From: Pyrrhoderma lamaoense
Taxonomy: Eukaryota; Basidiomycota; Agaricomycetes; Hymenochaetales; Hymenochaetaceae
Length of the DNA stretch: 64,000 nt
NCBI GenBank assembly: GCA_002794735.1
Contig: NBAZ01000001.1
Coordinates: 1,984,001-2,048,000 of the forward strand
Direction of reading: 5' to 3'
Each line of letters opens with the position of its first letter. The first letter of the stretch is position 1. Below are positions 1 through 12,315 of this stretch, piece by piece. A model generated the notes under the pieces. That model searched no databases. It was given only the letters and a program-made list of their open reading frames with translations, and was not told the DNA's origin. The position numbers were made by a program, and so were the translations under genes.

Positions 1-3000
1 TGAATCTCACTTACCACAAGTATCACTGTCCTTCCACGAAGTAAATCACCTTGGAAGCACTTGTCTACGATCCAGCGGGAAGTATGCACATCCAAAGCAG
101 CAAGAACATCGTCAAGCAGTAAGATATCAGCAGACGAATACACTGCACGAGCCAAAGTCACGCGAGCCTGGTCAGATTCGTGATCAGTTAATATGTTTAT
201 TCTAGCAAAAATGATCAAGAACCTTCTGTCCACCACTGCAAATTCGATTAAAATCCTTTACCATCGAAAAATGAATTAGCAATACAACTTACCTCAAAGT
301 TAAGCCCTTTTCTCCAACTTCGGTATTGTCTCCGGCGTCAAAAAGCGTTAAATCACGTTCCAATCCGCATTGATAAATGACTAACTCCCATGATTAGCTG
401 CGTTTGTCTCAGTCTCATAAGAGGCTGGACGTACCTTTCTTATAGCGTTCTTCATCATATGGCGATCCGAATAGGATATTATCACGAATCGTTTCATTTT
501 GTACCCAAGATTCCTGCGCAGCGTAGGCAACTCCCTTATCACGAGGCAGATTAGCCCATGATGTTGGACCAGATGGCAAGAAATGCATTTCCCCTAGTTA
601 CGTTAATCACCTACTAATCTACCACAACTAAGATTCTCTTACCAAGCAAGGCCATGAGTAACGATGTCTTCCCAGAACCCGTAGGTCCAATAATCATGTT
701 CAACGCTCCACGCTTAAAAATGAGCTCCCCTTCGATGTTCAAACGAAATTTACGGCGTGATGGGGTGAGAGTACCATCATCCTCAGACCAGACATAAGTA
801 GCATCGCAAAAACCGATAGTCTCAGGATCCTTAGGTGCTGCAGAGAAGTTCTCAATTGCTTCGGCACCCTCCTTTTCTGACATCGAGAATTCATCTAACA
901 ACTCTGTCTCGTCCAAGAATTCGGAAACACGGTCAAGAGAAACTTTTCCCTGAATTATCGCTGGAACCAGGAAGAAAATCATATGCAATTGATCTCGGAG
1001 GAGGTCAAACACTATAAGACAGAGTTAAACAATGATGTGTCTATGCCAACTCTATCAGAAAATCTTACCAGCCATAGATGAGAAGACACGTGAAGCTAGG
1101 AATATTTAGATTGGGATAAACGAGATGGTACTAAGGGTATACATACCCGTCAGTGTTTGCCTCATGATCAAAGTCTGCGAAGAGGGTTGAGAAATTTGCA
1201 TCTTCGATTGCAGCTTAGGAACTTACGTATGTAACGAATGTTACAATCATAGTCAACAATGGGATCAAGTAGCTAAACAAATAATGTATGTTAGTATACT
1301 GTTTGCAGGAGATCTCTATAAGTTGTATACTTGATTGATCCGTTTATTATATCCAATAGTTGTCTGTAGCGTATATAAGCCAGTTCTTCTTCTCTTTTCT
1401 CGGCTATTTGTTTCTGCATTCTTGGTTCCCACCCAAAGAGTTTCACCATCCGGATTACATTCATAGCTAGAACGCATGTTAGCCTGATAGCTAAAACTGT
1501 ATGTGAAAGATATTTTACTTTCTGTGACAGTCTGAACTCTGGCATCGGTCTGTTAATTTGTATTTTTTTGAGTAGGCAATATTATGAATCCCGTTCAAGT
1601 TACTTTACCTTTTTCATACGACTGATTTGAGCGGTCTGAGTGAGTTTAGAGATATAGCCCGGAATGGGAAAGAAAAGTATCATGACACCCAACCCAACGA
1701 AGGCACTTTAAAGGGTATAAATAGGTATGTAGTTAATATAGTATATGGTGCCTACCTCCAGCCTAGGATATTATATAGGAAATATATACCAAAGCCAACT
1801 AATAACGGCCCTTGGACGATGAGTAGCATGAAATCTCGACCTTCAGTAATGTTCGTCAAGTCCGTTGTTACCAAATTATTCAGTTTTCCAACCAAGTTGT
1901 CTGTACTACTCCCACTCTTCGATTTGGACGCATCTTCCGTACCCTTTGTTTTGCTCTTATTCGAACTTGTAACACTAATCTGGTCTCCAGTTCCACCTAC
2001 TACAGTTGTGCCTTCTGTCTGGGTCTCGGAATCAGCAATTGAGGCCGTATCAGGTGTCTGCGCAGAAGAGGAATTTGTAGGTGAAGCTGTGCCACTAAGA
2101 GCCTTATCTGATGATGCTTGAGCTTTCATACGAATACGAAGTGCATGCTCAAAAATGAGTTGTGTAATGATCCCTTCCGCGCGTACTAGCGTGGCCGTCG
2201 TTTGAAATATATACCACTGGAAAGCAATGGTACCTATAACTGGACCAAAGAAAAGCCACGAAACCCAAACCCACGGACGTACAACAGCATTCTCGCCTCC
2301 ATCTTCTAAGTAAGCTAATAGTCTGTTTATGCCGATTGGACTGAGGAACAACGTAACAACCCTGATGACGGTCATAGCAAATATATTGGTGTATTCCGTT
2401 CTGAATACCCTTACGAGCTTGAAAAACAAATGCTCCTTCTTTGCTCCAGAGAATGGATCTAAAATTCCGAAACTTCTTTTCTTCAAATTTTTTGCACAGT
2501 CATAATCCGCCAAAGGAGGGAAATCCGAGGCAGGAAGATGTGGAACTCTATATGCTTTGAAGATGATTTCATCGAGGAAAAAGTAAAGTGAGAGAGATAT
2601 TAAAGAAGCCGTCTGTTCCAAATTTGGGTTATCGGATGGTTCCTATTATAACTGCGGGTTAAAAGTGGACTATCTAGGTGCGAAATATATTCATACCTTC
2701 GGGTCCACAGGCTTATAGCGTCTGGGAGTAAATAGTGGTACAATGACCGCTATGAACGACAGAACAGCCAGTTTTGGCCACAAAAGCGGGTCTGAGATAT
2801 CGGCTGGTGCTAAAGTATACGTAGCTAAAGGCCAGAAATCACGATATGCGAAAACAGACCATACGACGAGCAATACGCAGACTAGATGTTTGTTTACAAG
2901 TGACGACCAACGGCTTTTGACCGTTACAGTTACTAGAGCTAAGAACGATGTATAGGTCTATACGGAAGTCAGATTCGTATACCAGGTAGACTCAAAGGGT

Positions 3001-3619
3001 GTAGAGGAGTGTTTAACATACATAAGTAAGACATAGAACGACTTGGTACCATTCGTCATGGGTGAATGCGTCCGATACAGGCATGTTTTTCCCTTTTCTC
3101 TTCTTCTTTTTCAGAATGTCAAGAATGTCACTGGACCGCTCATTCTCGTCGGCAACTAGAGTGGCTATAGTCAGGCCCACAAGGACCAGACATCCAGCCA
3201 ACCGGAGAGTTTTGTAGAAGAATATGACTGGCCCACCCTTGCTGGCTATGTGAGCCTTGATATCTGCTATGATTCCATTACCATGTGAGACAGGCATGTC
3301 CGTATCATTTTCATCCTCAGAGAAAGTCTTGCGAGATGGGAATAAGCGGGCTAGAAGAGACTGGACGAGGATAGAATTGTAGACAATGTATATCAAGAGA
3401 GTGAAAGCAGATAAAAGAGCAGTATACCCCGGCCAGAGAAGCTCACTGGACCAGAAGCTGTTTTTTTGAAGAGCGGAACAAAGGTGAGAGGGAGTAATTG
3501 GTACTGTTTTTCGAGATAAAGACGTAGCATACGTACCTCTTGTTATGATGACCAGACACCATTGTACCTTCGAGTCCTAAGTCCGGAACCAAGATAACTT
3601 GTTGGTTGGTTAGAACCAT
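1..3619 (-). CDS. ABCC (MRP/YOR1-type) ABC transporter, 5' part
   Basis: ATP-driven exporter of the ABCC family, acting in the plasma or vacuolar membrane on organic anions or conjugates; substrate unknown. On the minus strand one sees a hydrophobic N-terminal block (about 2690-3619), a first transmembrane domain (about 1070-2650), then NBD1 with Walker [12 protein letters not shown] (about 640-700), the signature SGGQK (223-235) and Walker [12 protein letters not shown] (about 85-130). The window edge cuts it after NBD1, so TMD2 and NBD2 are unseen. More than ten short GT-AG introns are needed, for example 168-222 and 236-292. The coordinate given is the first in-frame ATG, but coding-like sequence (LFFGGCYLAY) continues upstream to about 3670, and a second open stretch in another frame to about 3720, so the true start is unresolved. 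The family assignment is secure; the N-terminus is not. Confidence 0.85.
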
Positions 3620-4111
3620 GATGATATAGGCCAAGTAGCAACCTCCGAAGAAGAGAGTACCACAACGACCGAGTCAGGTCAAGAATGGAGTCGGACCCGA
3701 CGCAGCTGAAGAAGTGACTGTGAGGGAGAGTTTAAGTTCTACTGCGGTCACGATTCCACGGCGCGTTGAACCTGACGCGCTGAATGATTATAGTAACGAT
3801 ATATTTCTGATTATCTCTATACGACCATGTGCTACAAAGGCACCTTAGGCCAATCACAGATACACTCTTATGACATTGATAATGAATTCTCCTTTCAACA
3901 TTTGGTCGGAACTATTTCTAATGACTGCCAAGCGTCTTCCGTGGCTTCTCACCATGTAGTAAATACTTACTCATGACTATGTTTGTGCGCTAATCATTTC
4001 GGGTAATTATTCCTAAATTTAGATTTCCGTGCTCCAAACACGCGCCCTCAGGCAAACCGAACGTGACCATCGTCATTTCAACCTCTTACCGCTTCAGTCG
4101 CGTGCTGTACG
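3620..4111. promoter_or_regulatory. Divergent intergenic region, ABC transporter / RhoGAP gene
   Basis: This lies between the head of the ABC transporter and the start of the F-BAR/RhoGAP gene. Part of 3620-3720 is probably still coding for the ABC transporter N-terminus. No clear TATA box or known operator was recognised; it presumably holds both promoters. Confidence 0.35.
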
Positions 4112-7099
4112 ATGGCTACAACTTCAGAAGCTGGCTCAACGCCCCGTTCATCCCAAGATAAAAGGAGAAATCCCCTGTTTGACCCTCTCGCCGCCTTTGA
4201 CTATCAACTTAGGTTCCTTAGTGATTCCTACCTGAACTTCTACCAGGAAAGAGTCAAGATTGAGGAATTATAGTCAGTACTAAAGTTACTTCTCTTTCTG
4301 GTTACATACATAGGATTCTGACGCCAACTTTCAGCGTTGACGCTCTCCAAAGATTACACAAAAAGTCAAAGGCAATTGACGCATACCTCGACCAAGATTA
4401 TGGTCCAAGTGGAGTACGTCAAATTTGGTCGGAGATTCGAGATAGCGCAGAACGCGGTATGCTTTCATCTTCTGTACTATGCACTTGATCTACAGTCTAA
4501 TAAACGTGATGGTAACCAGAAGCGCAAAGTCATGCAGCGTTCCGAGATTCTTTGAACTCAGATGTCATTGCCCCCACTCTCCAATTAAAGGTAAGTATAA
4601 ATCGTTTGATCTCACATCGAGTGATACCATCTAAAAGTTACATTAGGAAGAGCAAGAGCGGATCAGAAAGCGCATAAAGGAAGATATTAAAGAATCTACT
4701 AATGCGTATAATGACTATGCAGAAAACGTGTTACCAAGGCTCAAGCGTGCCTATTTCAAGAAATGCCAGGAAGCGGAGGTAAGTCTCCTATACTGAATAA
4801 CTACACCAAATCATGCTCTGATCCTTGGAGTAAGGAGAGTAAAGCTAGCCAGACATCTCAGCCGATCTCAAGTGGGGTGGATACTTCAACTGCTCTATCA
4901 CCTGTTAGATCAGTACCAAACACAGCTCCTGTAGTAACGAATCCACAACCGCTGAAACCGCTATCAAGGCGAGCTTCGGGCCACCATCCTCAGCATCGGG
5001 CACGATCCCCTTCAGCTTCCAACCCGCTCCAGGACCTTGCTCATCAAGGTATACAATGTCACTATGTGCCGTAAATCAAATCTCTCATAACTTTCCCTCA
5101 GGAAAAAAGCAGCTCAACCAGTTCATGACTTTCCTTGATAACAAGGGAGGGACAATCAAAGAAGGTGTTGGACGAAATGACGCTACTCGATCAGTCAGGA
5201 TTAAACGAGAGGCGGATGAAGCAGGCGAGTGATCTTCACAACTACCTAAGGTTATATTAATAAGTATTCTTATGGAACAGACAAGGAATATCGAAAGGGA
5301 GTACACTGGTTGGAAACTCTCCGACTTCATCGATCAAAAATTGTTGATGGTGCATTTCAAGTAAGCCTATGTCAAGACCTTGATGAAATGTAAAGAGGAT
5401 TCACTAGTACGATCAGAGCTTAGAATTGCTTGTTAGGGATTCTGTCCTGAAGATGAAGGATGTTTTTGAAAAGTATACTGCTGATTTGATGTGCGTTGAA
5501 TTCAAACTCAACCCGCATTATCGCAGCTGATGTGTTTTCCAGGGCAACAAGCACGACTGTTTCTAATTTAGCTGCTCATGCTCAGGGATATATTGCCCAC
5601 ATGAATGTTCAAAGAGAGTTGGCGCCGATCTCAGCAATGAAACCCCGATATGTAAAATATTCTATTCCTGGCCGAACCCTCTACACGAACTACTACGTTG
5701 GCGATTGCAATGATCTTATTTTTGGAGTAGGGCTGGTAGATTACGCGACCTCACGCTCTTTACAGACGGCCAGATACCTAAATTAGTGAAGATATGCATC
5801 GATGAAGTTGACAAACGCGGGTTAAATGCGGAAGGAATTTATAGAGTTTGTCTATAATCATCAACTACTGGACTTAGCTAACTTCCTCAATAGGTATCTG
5901 CGAGGCATGCTGTTGTACAAGAGGTGCGTTGAAAGTAAAGAATATTTCATCGGACTGACGATCTCATCTATATGCAAAGGTTGCCCTAAAGGTTGAAAAG
6001 GACGAAAAGAACTTCCAATTTTATCCTTCCGATGATATATATATGGTCGCGGCATTACTTAAGGTTATTTTTTTTTTGGTTGACTCTTAGTCTATCTTGC
6101 TTATCTTTGAACTAAATAGCAATACTTGCGGAGCCTCCCAGAACCCTGTTCAAGTTTGCCCTTGAAGACCGAATCAAACACACAGAGGATCTGCGTAAAT
6201 ATCTTAACCCTACTAGATGCTCTTTCAATCTCCTGAATATAAACTTTATAGGAGAACACACACAAAATAACTTCCTCTTCCTCCGCGGGAAGGTTCGAAG
6301 ATTGCCTACTGTTCATCAAGCTACACTCAAGGCCGTCGTCGAACACCTAGCGAGGGTAGCTGCCAACTCAGAGCGAACAAAATGGATCCGAAGAATTTGG
6401 CAATTGTTTTCGGTACTGTCATCTTTGGTGAAGACGAGGTTAGTAAAGCAACGGACCTCCTTACTATGCAGAGCTGGAAGGTAAGATAGAAGGCACTACG
6501 TTTATAGTTTATCCGAGGTTGAGATTATCTTCATTTAGGACTCTTTGATGGAGGATATGATTGTTAATTCAACTCTCATTTTCGACGACCAAGCATTGGC
6601 GTCGTCTCCCAAAAAACCACCACCACGAATTTCTCGCACACCTTCCCCACCTTCTCCATCTTCTCTCCCTGTTCATTCCAGATCCCCTCAAGCATTCAAT
6701 CCACAATTGAATTCAGAGTCCAATTCCCCTCATGCACAAGACTTTACCCCTGAGTTACCTCCTCGTCCAGGAAACAGTATTCATCCTTCACATCGTAGTG
6801 TGAATCCATCCTTGAGGGCTGCAGATTCGGATGAAGAGACTGCACCTCCCCTCCCACCACGGCCGCTACAACTCTCATCAGTTGGTACGGAGGATCAAAA
6901 GGCTACCGGATCAGAGGCCTCGACATCATCTCCTATTTCTGAGATTGGTGATGACTCATTTGCGACCACAGATTTGACAACTCCGTCCGTTGAGGCTAGC
7001 TCGCCAAAGCAGTCTCTGAAATCTCCGCTTGTCTTAAACGGTGAATTATCAATCGATTCAATCACTGATACCGGGAGACCCCAAAGCTTGAATACTTAG
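4112..7099 (+). CDS. F-BAR and RhoGAP domain protein (Rgd1/Rga8-type)
   Basis: A GTPase-activating protein for Rho-family GTPases that binds membranes through an F-BAR domain, expected to act at polarised growth sites and the septum. The start ATGGCTACA opens into an F-BAR region (about 4180-5700: LAAFDYQLRFLSDSYLNFYQ, then EELY spliced to VDALQRLHKKSKAIDAYLD). A Ser/Pro-rich insert lies at 4835-5048. The RhoGAP domain runs from about 5700 to 6540, with the Arg-finger region EGIYRVSARH and the motif AIVFG. A proline-rich tail with PPPLPPRP-like SH3 ligands ends the protein. About a dozen introns include 4273-4334, 4456-4537 and a GC-AG intron at 5225-5280. Three single-base shifts (T run 5759-5761, C run 6144-6146, A run 6379-6382) break the RhoGAP frame as written; each is repaired by one extra base, so sequence error is likelier than a pseudogene. 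Confidence 0.85.
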
Positions 7100-7640
7100 A
7101 ATCTGACATTGCAACTCCAACTGGAACTCTGTCTAGATCATGATAAACACTCTAAAATTGGACATTTATCATGGCATTCATTTCGTAAAGCCACATGTAT
7201 TCCCTTGTTTCTTTTTTTCCATTTTCTTCTTGGCTTTTGAACGTTTTTTGCGATACGTATTATGGCTCTCTTGCACGAACGATGCGGTTGCTTTATGAAT
7301 CTTACGAACTTGTGCCCTGCCTTCTTAGCTCGAATTGACTAAATATACCTTGCCTCTTGTATACGAACTCTTCTCCTTCTTTCAGCTGTATCAGTATTAT
7401 CGCCAACCAGATATACACTTATCCTGTAAACAACTTGTAATGTAGTCTGATTAGGACTAAGTTTTTTCTCTTTCTTTTTTTCGTTCGTAGTTTTCATCAA
7501 CAATGTGATTTTTGGAAAAGACTTCTAATTGATTAGAATTGGTCCTCGTTTCTAATTAATTTCTATAATTCTAATAAAAATAAAATATAGAGAGGGAATC
7601 ATAAAGGTGTCTTTTTAAAAGTAACATTTGCTGTCTATAA
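7100..7640. other. Convergent intergenic region
   Basis: This is the space between the 3' ends of the RhoGAP gene and the MFS gene. It is T-rich with several short A/T runs, as expected for 3' untranslated regions. No gene, RNA or repeat was recognised. Confidence 0.4.
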
Positions 7641-9813
7641 TCATGCTTTATCCGTTTGAGGTTCAGTTTCTTGTCTTCTCCTACATCTTGAAGCAATAGG
7701 CCGTTCTCCACAGTAGAAAACATTTAAAACAGAACAGAGAGTTAACAAGGCGGCTCCATAAGAAAGGAGGATGGTCCATCCCTGCTTCGCATCAGCGTAA
7801 ACTATTCCAGAAATTAACGGGCCGACTAGAAGAACCTAAGTTAAGTATGTTTCCTGGGTTATAGTAAGCATGTACATGTACAAACCTGCTGAGCCCACTC
7901 CAAATGCCATGTTGAAGAAACCATATACATGCGCAACTATTTATAGAAAAAACATCAGATTAGTTGATTACTTTCTTTTATATCTAAACTCACATCCTAC
8001 TCCGTCCTTCGCCCTTGCAACTGATGCAAGTTCAGTAGTTAGGGGTGTTACAACACCAGCTAGTAAGAAGTCTAGAAGGTTGAAGGTATCAATGGCTATT
8101 TTTTAACTCAATTTTCTGCCTAAGGACTTACTCGCTATCGCAAAGAAGACGATAAACGGGGGGAGAGAGGTTCTTAACATCATTAGTAGATAAAACGGAG
8201 CTACTAGTGTTGGTACAATCGAAGTGAGCCACACCACGCCTGTTTTGTCAACGATCCATCCAGATATTGGGGTGGCTTTAAAGGGCGTATAGATGAGAAG
8301 CACATATCGATTATGGCAAAAATCATATGCAAAGAATCGTACCAAAAATAGCGGCAATTCCACTAGCCAATATAACCAAACCAACTTTTGTTGACTTGAA
8401 ACCGTACAGATCGGCAAGTCGTAGTGTTAGTGTTGGTTCAAGACCCGTATAGGTGATGCTATATAGACGTACCAGGTTTGCGATCATTATATTTCAGGTA
8501 TTAAAACGCGCATTTGTACCTACCCATAAACAAGAACGCTGAATAGAGCTACAACAGGCCGAGAATTCGAGAGCATAAACTTCCATACTTCAACTTCCGG
8601 GAGTTTCTTCTTTGTATCCTGTGTCGAAGACACCATGTTCTCTTGACCTTTCTTTTCTCGGATATCCTCTTTCTTTTCCTGAGGAACTAGATAACCAGAG
8701 AGAACGGATTAAACGGATAAGAAACTGAAAAGCGATGAATAGATACCTTCTGCATCAGCTTCAGTACCTGATATCTTGATTATAGCTGGATCGTGACCCC
8801 ATTTAAGTGCATCTTTCCTTTCAATGACGAGTAACCGCAAAACCAAATCGACTGCCGTAACGATAATGCCAAAAATGAAAGGTGCACGGAAACCGAATCG
8901 TTCATACAAGACTCCACTGATAGGAGGTGCTGCAAGCATCCTGTTTGGGAAAAATCAGCCATACGTAAAAGTTAAGTTTGACTCCAATAGGTACCCTATT
9001 ACCAGGCCAGTACTCGCAAAACCCACTTGCTCTGCAGGACCAAGTATGTCAGCATACAAGATATGAAACTATGTTTTAACGACTAACGCCCAAGCATTTC
9101 TTCTGGGACAACATCGGCTCTGATTTTATAGATTCAACGTCAATCGAGTGGATAAGAATGAGACGTAATGCTGACAAGAGTGCGAGTCCAACTACCCAAA
9201 TTACTGAGGAACTGATACCCTGAACAAACCGAGCTACCACCATAACCGCATAATTTGGTGCCTCCATAAACATGACGAGAAATCCCATTAGGCTCACTAA
9301 ACCATATACTAAAGGAGATTTCCTTGACCCATATTTCTCCGAGAGCCAGGAAGACACCGGAGAAACTGAGTTTTATAGGTGATCAGGAGACTTTTAAAAT
9401 TCTGTCTTTTAGTAATATACGAACAAGTCACAAGTGCTATGGACTAGGGCATGAAAAGGAAGATTAGATGATGAGTTATTTTTTATGGAATGAAAAACCA
9501 TACATATGCGAGAAGCAAGTAAGCGGTGAGTGCCGAAGGAGAGGAATAACCGAGGAACTCAAGTTGAAAGGGTATGATTGGAATAACAACGGAATAGACC
9601 AGTAGATCAGTTGTTATCCCTATGCAGCTATAAGTACAGAGGAGATAAGGAGGTTTATTTGAAACATACCATATCCGACAACTGAAATGGAAGTTTAGAT
9701 GAGACAATCAAGCCATCTTCAAACGAAAAATGCATACCTAGTGTAACAAACCAGACAGAAGAACGCCATTCGATTCCCCATGGTTTGCTCTTGTTCTGCA
9801 GGAAATTAATCAT
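7641..9813 (-). CDS. MFS transporter, DHA1-type drug:H+ antiporter family
   Basis: A twelve-helix major facilitator, probably a proton-coupled exporter of drugs or small metabolites at the plasma or vacuolar membrane. The start ATGATTAATTTCCTG at 9813 gives a short cytosolic leader (FLQNKSKPWGIEWRSS). The first helix is split by introns, and ITTDLLVYSVVIPIIPFQLE follows, with the acidic residue typical of this subfamily. The motif-A loop reads WLSEKYGSRKSPLV, and DVVPEEMLG after helix 4-5 matches the DHA1 pattern DxVPxExxG. A loop rich in Lys and Glu (about 8600-8760) separates the two halves. The last exon reads GPLISGIVYADAKQGWTI and ends in a basic tail with stop at 7641-7643. At least seven short introns are inferred from GT/AG positions. 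Substrate is unknown; no biosynthetic cluster is adjacent. Confidence 0.82.
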
Positions 9814-10566
9814 GATGATAAGATCAACTACAGTGATGAGCTGTGGTGCGACCTATTTGGAACGTGTGGGCTGTCTTAGACTGTGAGGAAAGACAAAAGG
9901 GAGATATGTCTATCAGGATACCTTTACTTGATGCCAGATGGGCCTTAGTTACAATGAAAGGGGAAAGCTTGGCATTAACGAGTCGAGCACGCAAGTAATT
10001 CGCGTATGACTTGATATCAGTAAGTTGAAATGAGGCCACCAGCTTATAATTACACAAAGAGGCGCCCTCAAAATCCCACGACAAATCCATGTGTTACGTA
10101 ACTCACTGGCCACCAGAAATATTTGCTCCGGACGAATCAAAATTGTTTTATGAGAAGAATATGTATCTCATAACTCTTGCTTCTCAGATGTACTCGTGTA
10201 TGGAAGATGGTCTTCTCGAAACAGTCACTATATACCCTCTAATTGACTATCATTAGCATATCCATTATTGGGTACAGTATGGCAACCAGCTTCCCTTTGT
10301 TGTATACCTTGTGCTTTGACGATTCATATTGAACTGCTTTCCTCTTATGGTCCTTGAGCGAATCGAGATCCTTAACCTCAAGAAGCTCCTAGTAATATAA
10401 ATATTGGATACCACACCTGACATGCGGAAAGATATAAAAACCCACTAAACATTTGTGCACGATCACCAGCATTCTCTCTTCTCGCATCAAGAAGTCCACA
10501 CTCTTTGACATCACTACTACGACTACTACAACTACTTATAAGCATATTACTGGTCTGGTCATCAGT
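9814..10566. promoter_or_regulatory. Divergent intergenic region
   Basis: This lies between the start of the MFS gene and the start of the orphan membrane protein. Antisense open frames at 9824-10140 have no recognisable domain and are probably chance. A run of ACT/ACA trinucleotides at about 10515-10545 sits just before the membrane protein start and is probably its 5' untranslated region. Confidence 0.35.
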
Positions 10567-11512
10567 ATGAAATCAGAATATCTAACCAAGAGGGCCAAAG
10601 ACTATATCAGGGCTATGTTTACTCATACGATAAGCCTTGCTTGCGTTCTTGTGCCCCTCATAGTTTATATTTATCCTGCTATAAAATCGGATAAATTTTC
10701 CATCATGGTAATACAAGAAGAACCTGAAAAGGGGCCATTTTATTTTATTGGGTTCATTGGTACGCCTTTCAGGTCTACATTCACCGGGACATTCATCATC
10801 TTACAATATCCTATTTTTCCTAATATAACTAGGGTACTGTAAAAGTCCAACTCGCCAAATCCAAGATAGCACACTCATTAATTGTACATATGGCGTAGGA
10901 TTTGATGATAAACTGATCTGTTCGTGTTAAGCTACTCGTTTTCGTAAATTATCGAATACTGACTGTGTTTATTTTCATAGACCATTATGGCGGGAACCTC
11001 CGATCGCAACTAGCAGAAGCTGAAAGCGCTTGGAAAACTTGGTATGTCGCCCTCCCGGTGGCTTGGACAATAATGCTCTTTCAAGATATACATCATATCA
11101 TAAATTCGACCTCAGTATTTTTTAATCGATTTGCATGTCCCACTGAGGATATGCTTTGCCATCTCATGTTCCTTGCTGATACGGGTGCACACTTTCTTAG
11201 TACTTATACAGGTTCCTCTTATGATCTGACGCAAAAAAAACTGACCATCTGACCATCTACAGGTCTAATATTCATTATAACGATTTATGCCAGTGTCAAA
11301 CCATTCGTAGAAGGAGCTGATGGGTCAATGGGGGCTGGATTTACTCGTATGTGATAATCAAACTAACCATCCTTGATACTTGCTTATGTCCTTGCTTGCG
11401 AACAAAAATAGCGATCTGGGTCTCTTACGTAGTTAGAGTCATAGCCTTTATTGTTCTGGCTAAGTACGAGATGCATAACGAAAGACCTGTCGGTGTCAAC
11501 AGTCAAGTGTAA
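10567..11512 (+). CDS. Unknown four-TM membrane protein
   Basis: I do not recognise this family. A four-exon model joins in one frame: 10567-10759, 10981-11211, 11263-11346 and 11412-11512, giving about 202 residues. Splice sites are canonical, with junctions reading FIG/D-HYGG, TYTG-LIFII and GFTP-IWVSY. Hydrophobic segments are SLACVLVPLIVYIYPA (residues about 22-38), VALPVAWTIMLFQ, LIFIITIYASV, and VVRVIAFIVLA near the C-terminus. There is no signal-peptide cleavage motif. The overall shape, four helices in about 200 residues, resembles MARVEL-like proteins, but no sequence motif supports that. The first intron (221 nt) is long for this locus, so exon 1 is the least certain part. Neighbours give no functional hint. 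Confidence 0.55.
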
Positions 11513-12315
11513 TTGTGATTTCTTACTATGTTAGACAGAGGAAACTCAGCGCATTGAAAAACTGATGAAAGTTTCTAAACAATGGACCACCTTTTGTTGA
11601 CTATTTCAATTGTTGTTTTTGGGCTTTTCTCGAGCAAGGAGTCTTCTGCATGCCAATCTTCTTCTTCGCTTAGTGTCTCAAGCTCGACCTACGCAAATCA
11701 TCATAGAGAATTACCTCATAGATCTAGTGTACCGAATGTTCCTATCCTATGTGCAAATCATTCTGTATGATTTTCTTATATAAATTTATATCGTTTGACA
11801 TCTTTAAACTCATTCTGACTAAGCGAGACAAAAGTGATTTCCTTTATTTCTTACTTTATAATCTTATATATCTACTTATCTAGTTTTCTGGGTTCCTTCA
11901 GGTTGATAGCCCAAAGAGTGTGATGATTGGAAGTAGCTCTGAAAAGAAAGAAAACATCAGAGCTATACAGCACGGGAGCCCTAAAAAGCCACCCTCTCTG
12001 CTGCCCCCGTGCCCTCGAAAAAAAACATCAAAGTTCTCATCTTGGAAAAATGTCTGTGTAAATTACCTGAAGTACATTGGCGAGGGTTAAGCGTTTAGAG
12101 TTATGAAGTGGCCTGATATCGCAGGCCCTTTATGTTAATATATTAATTGCAGAAAACGAGAACAAAGGGAAAGTCTATTAATTTACACTAAGTTACATGA
12201 TATGCAGCCAATGAGAAGGAGTCAATCACCATTCACCATAGTACATACAGTAGTTACATTGCGACGATCAAGCATGAGGTATAAAAAAGATATGAGAGTG
12301 AAAACAAAAAAGACC
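11513..12315. other. Convergent intergenic region with two stem-loops
   Basis: This lies between the 3' ends of the orphan membrane protein and the Pho85 gene. A 62-codon open frame at 11582-11770 has a hydrophobic start but no support as a gene. Two perfect 7-bp stems lie side by side: AGCTCTG (11935-11941) with CAGAGCT (11958-11964), and GCACGGG (11970-11976) with CCCGTGC (12006-12012). Confidence 0.4.

Noticed and set aside
5759..6382. RhoGAP gene as a pseudogene or a site of programmed frameshifting
   Set aside because: Three separate breaks each need one base in a homopolymer, and the same pattern recurs in other unrelated genes; no slippery-site context is shared. Sequence error is simpler.
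11582..11770. Possible small secreted peptide
   Set aside because: A hydrophobic start is present but codon use, lack of introns and position in the 3' region of the orphan gene do not support a gene.
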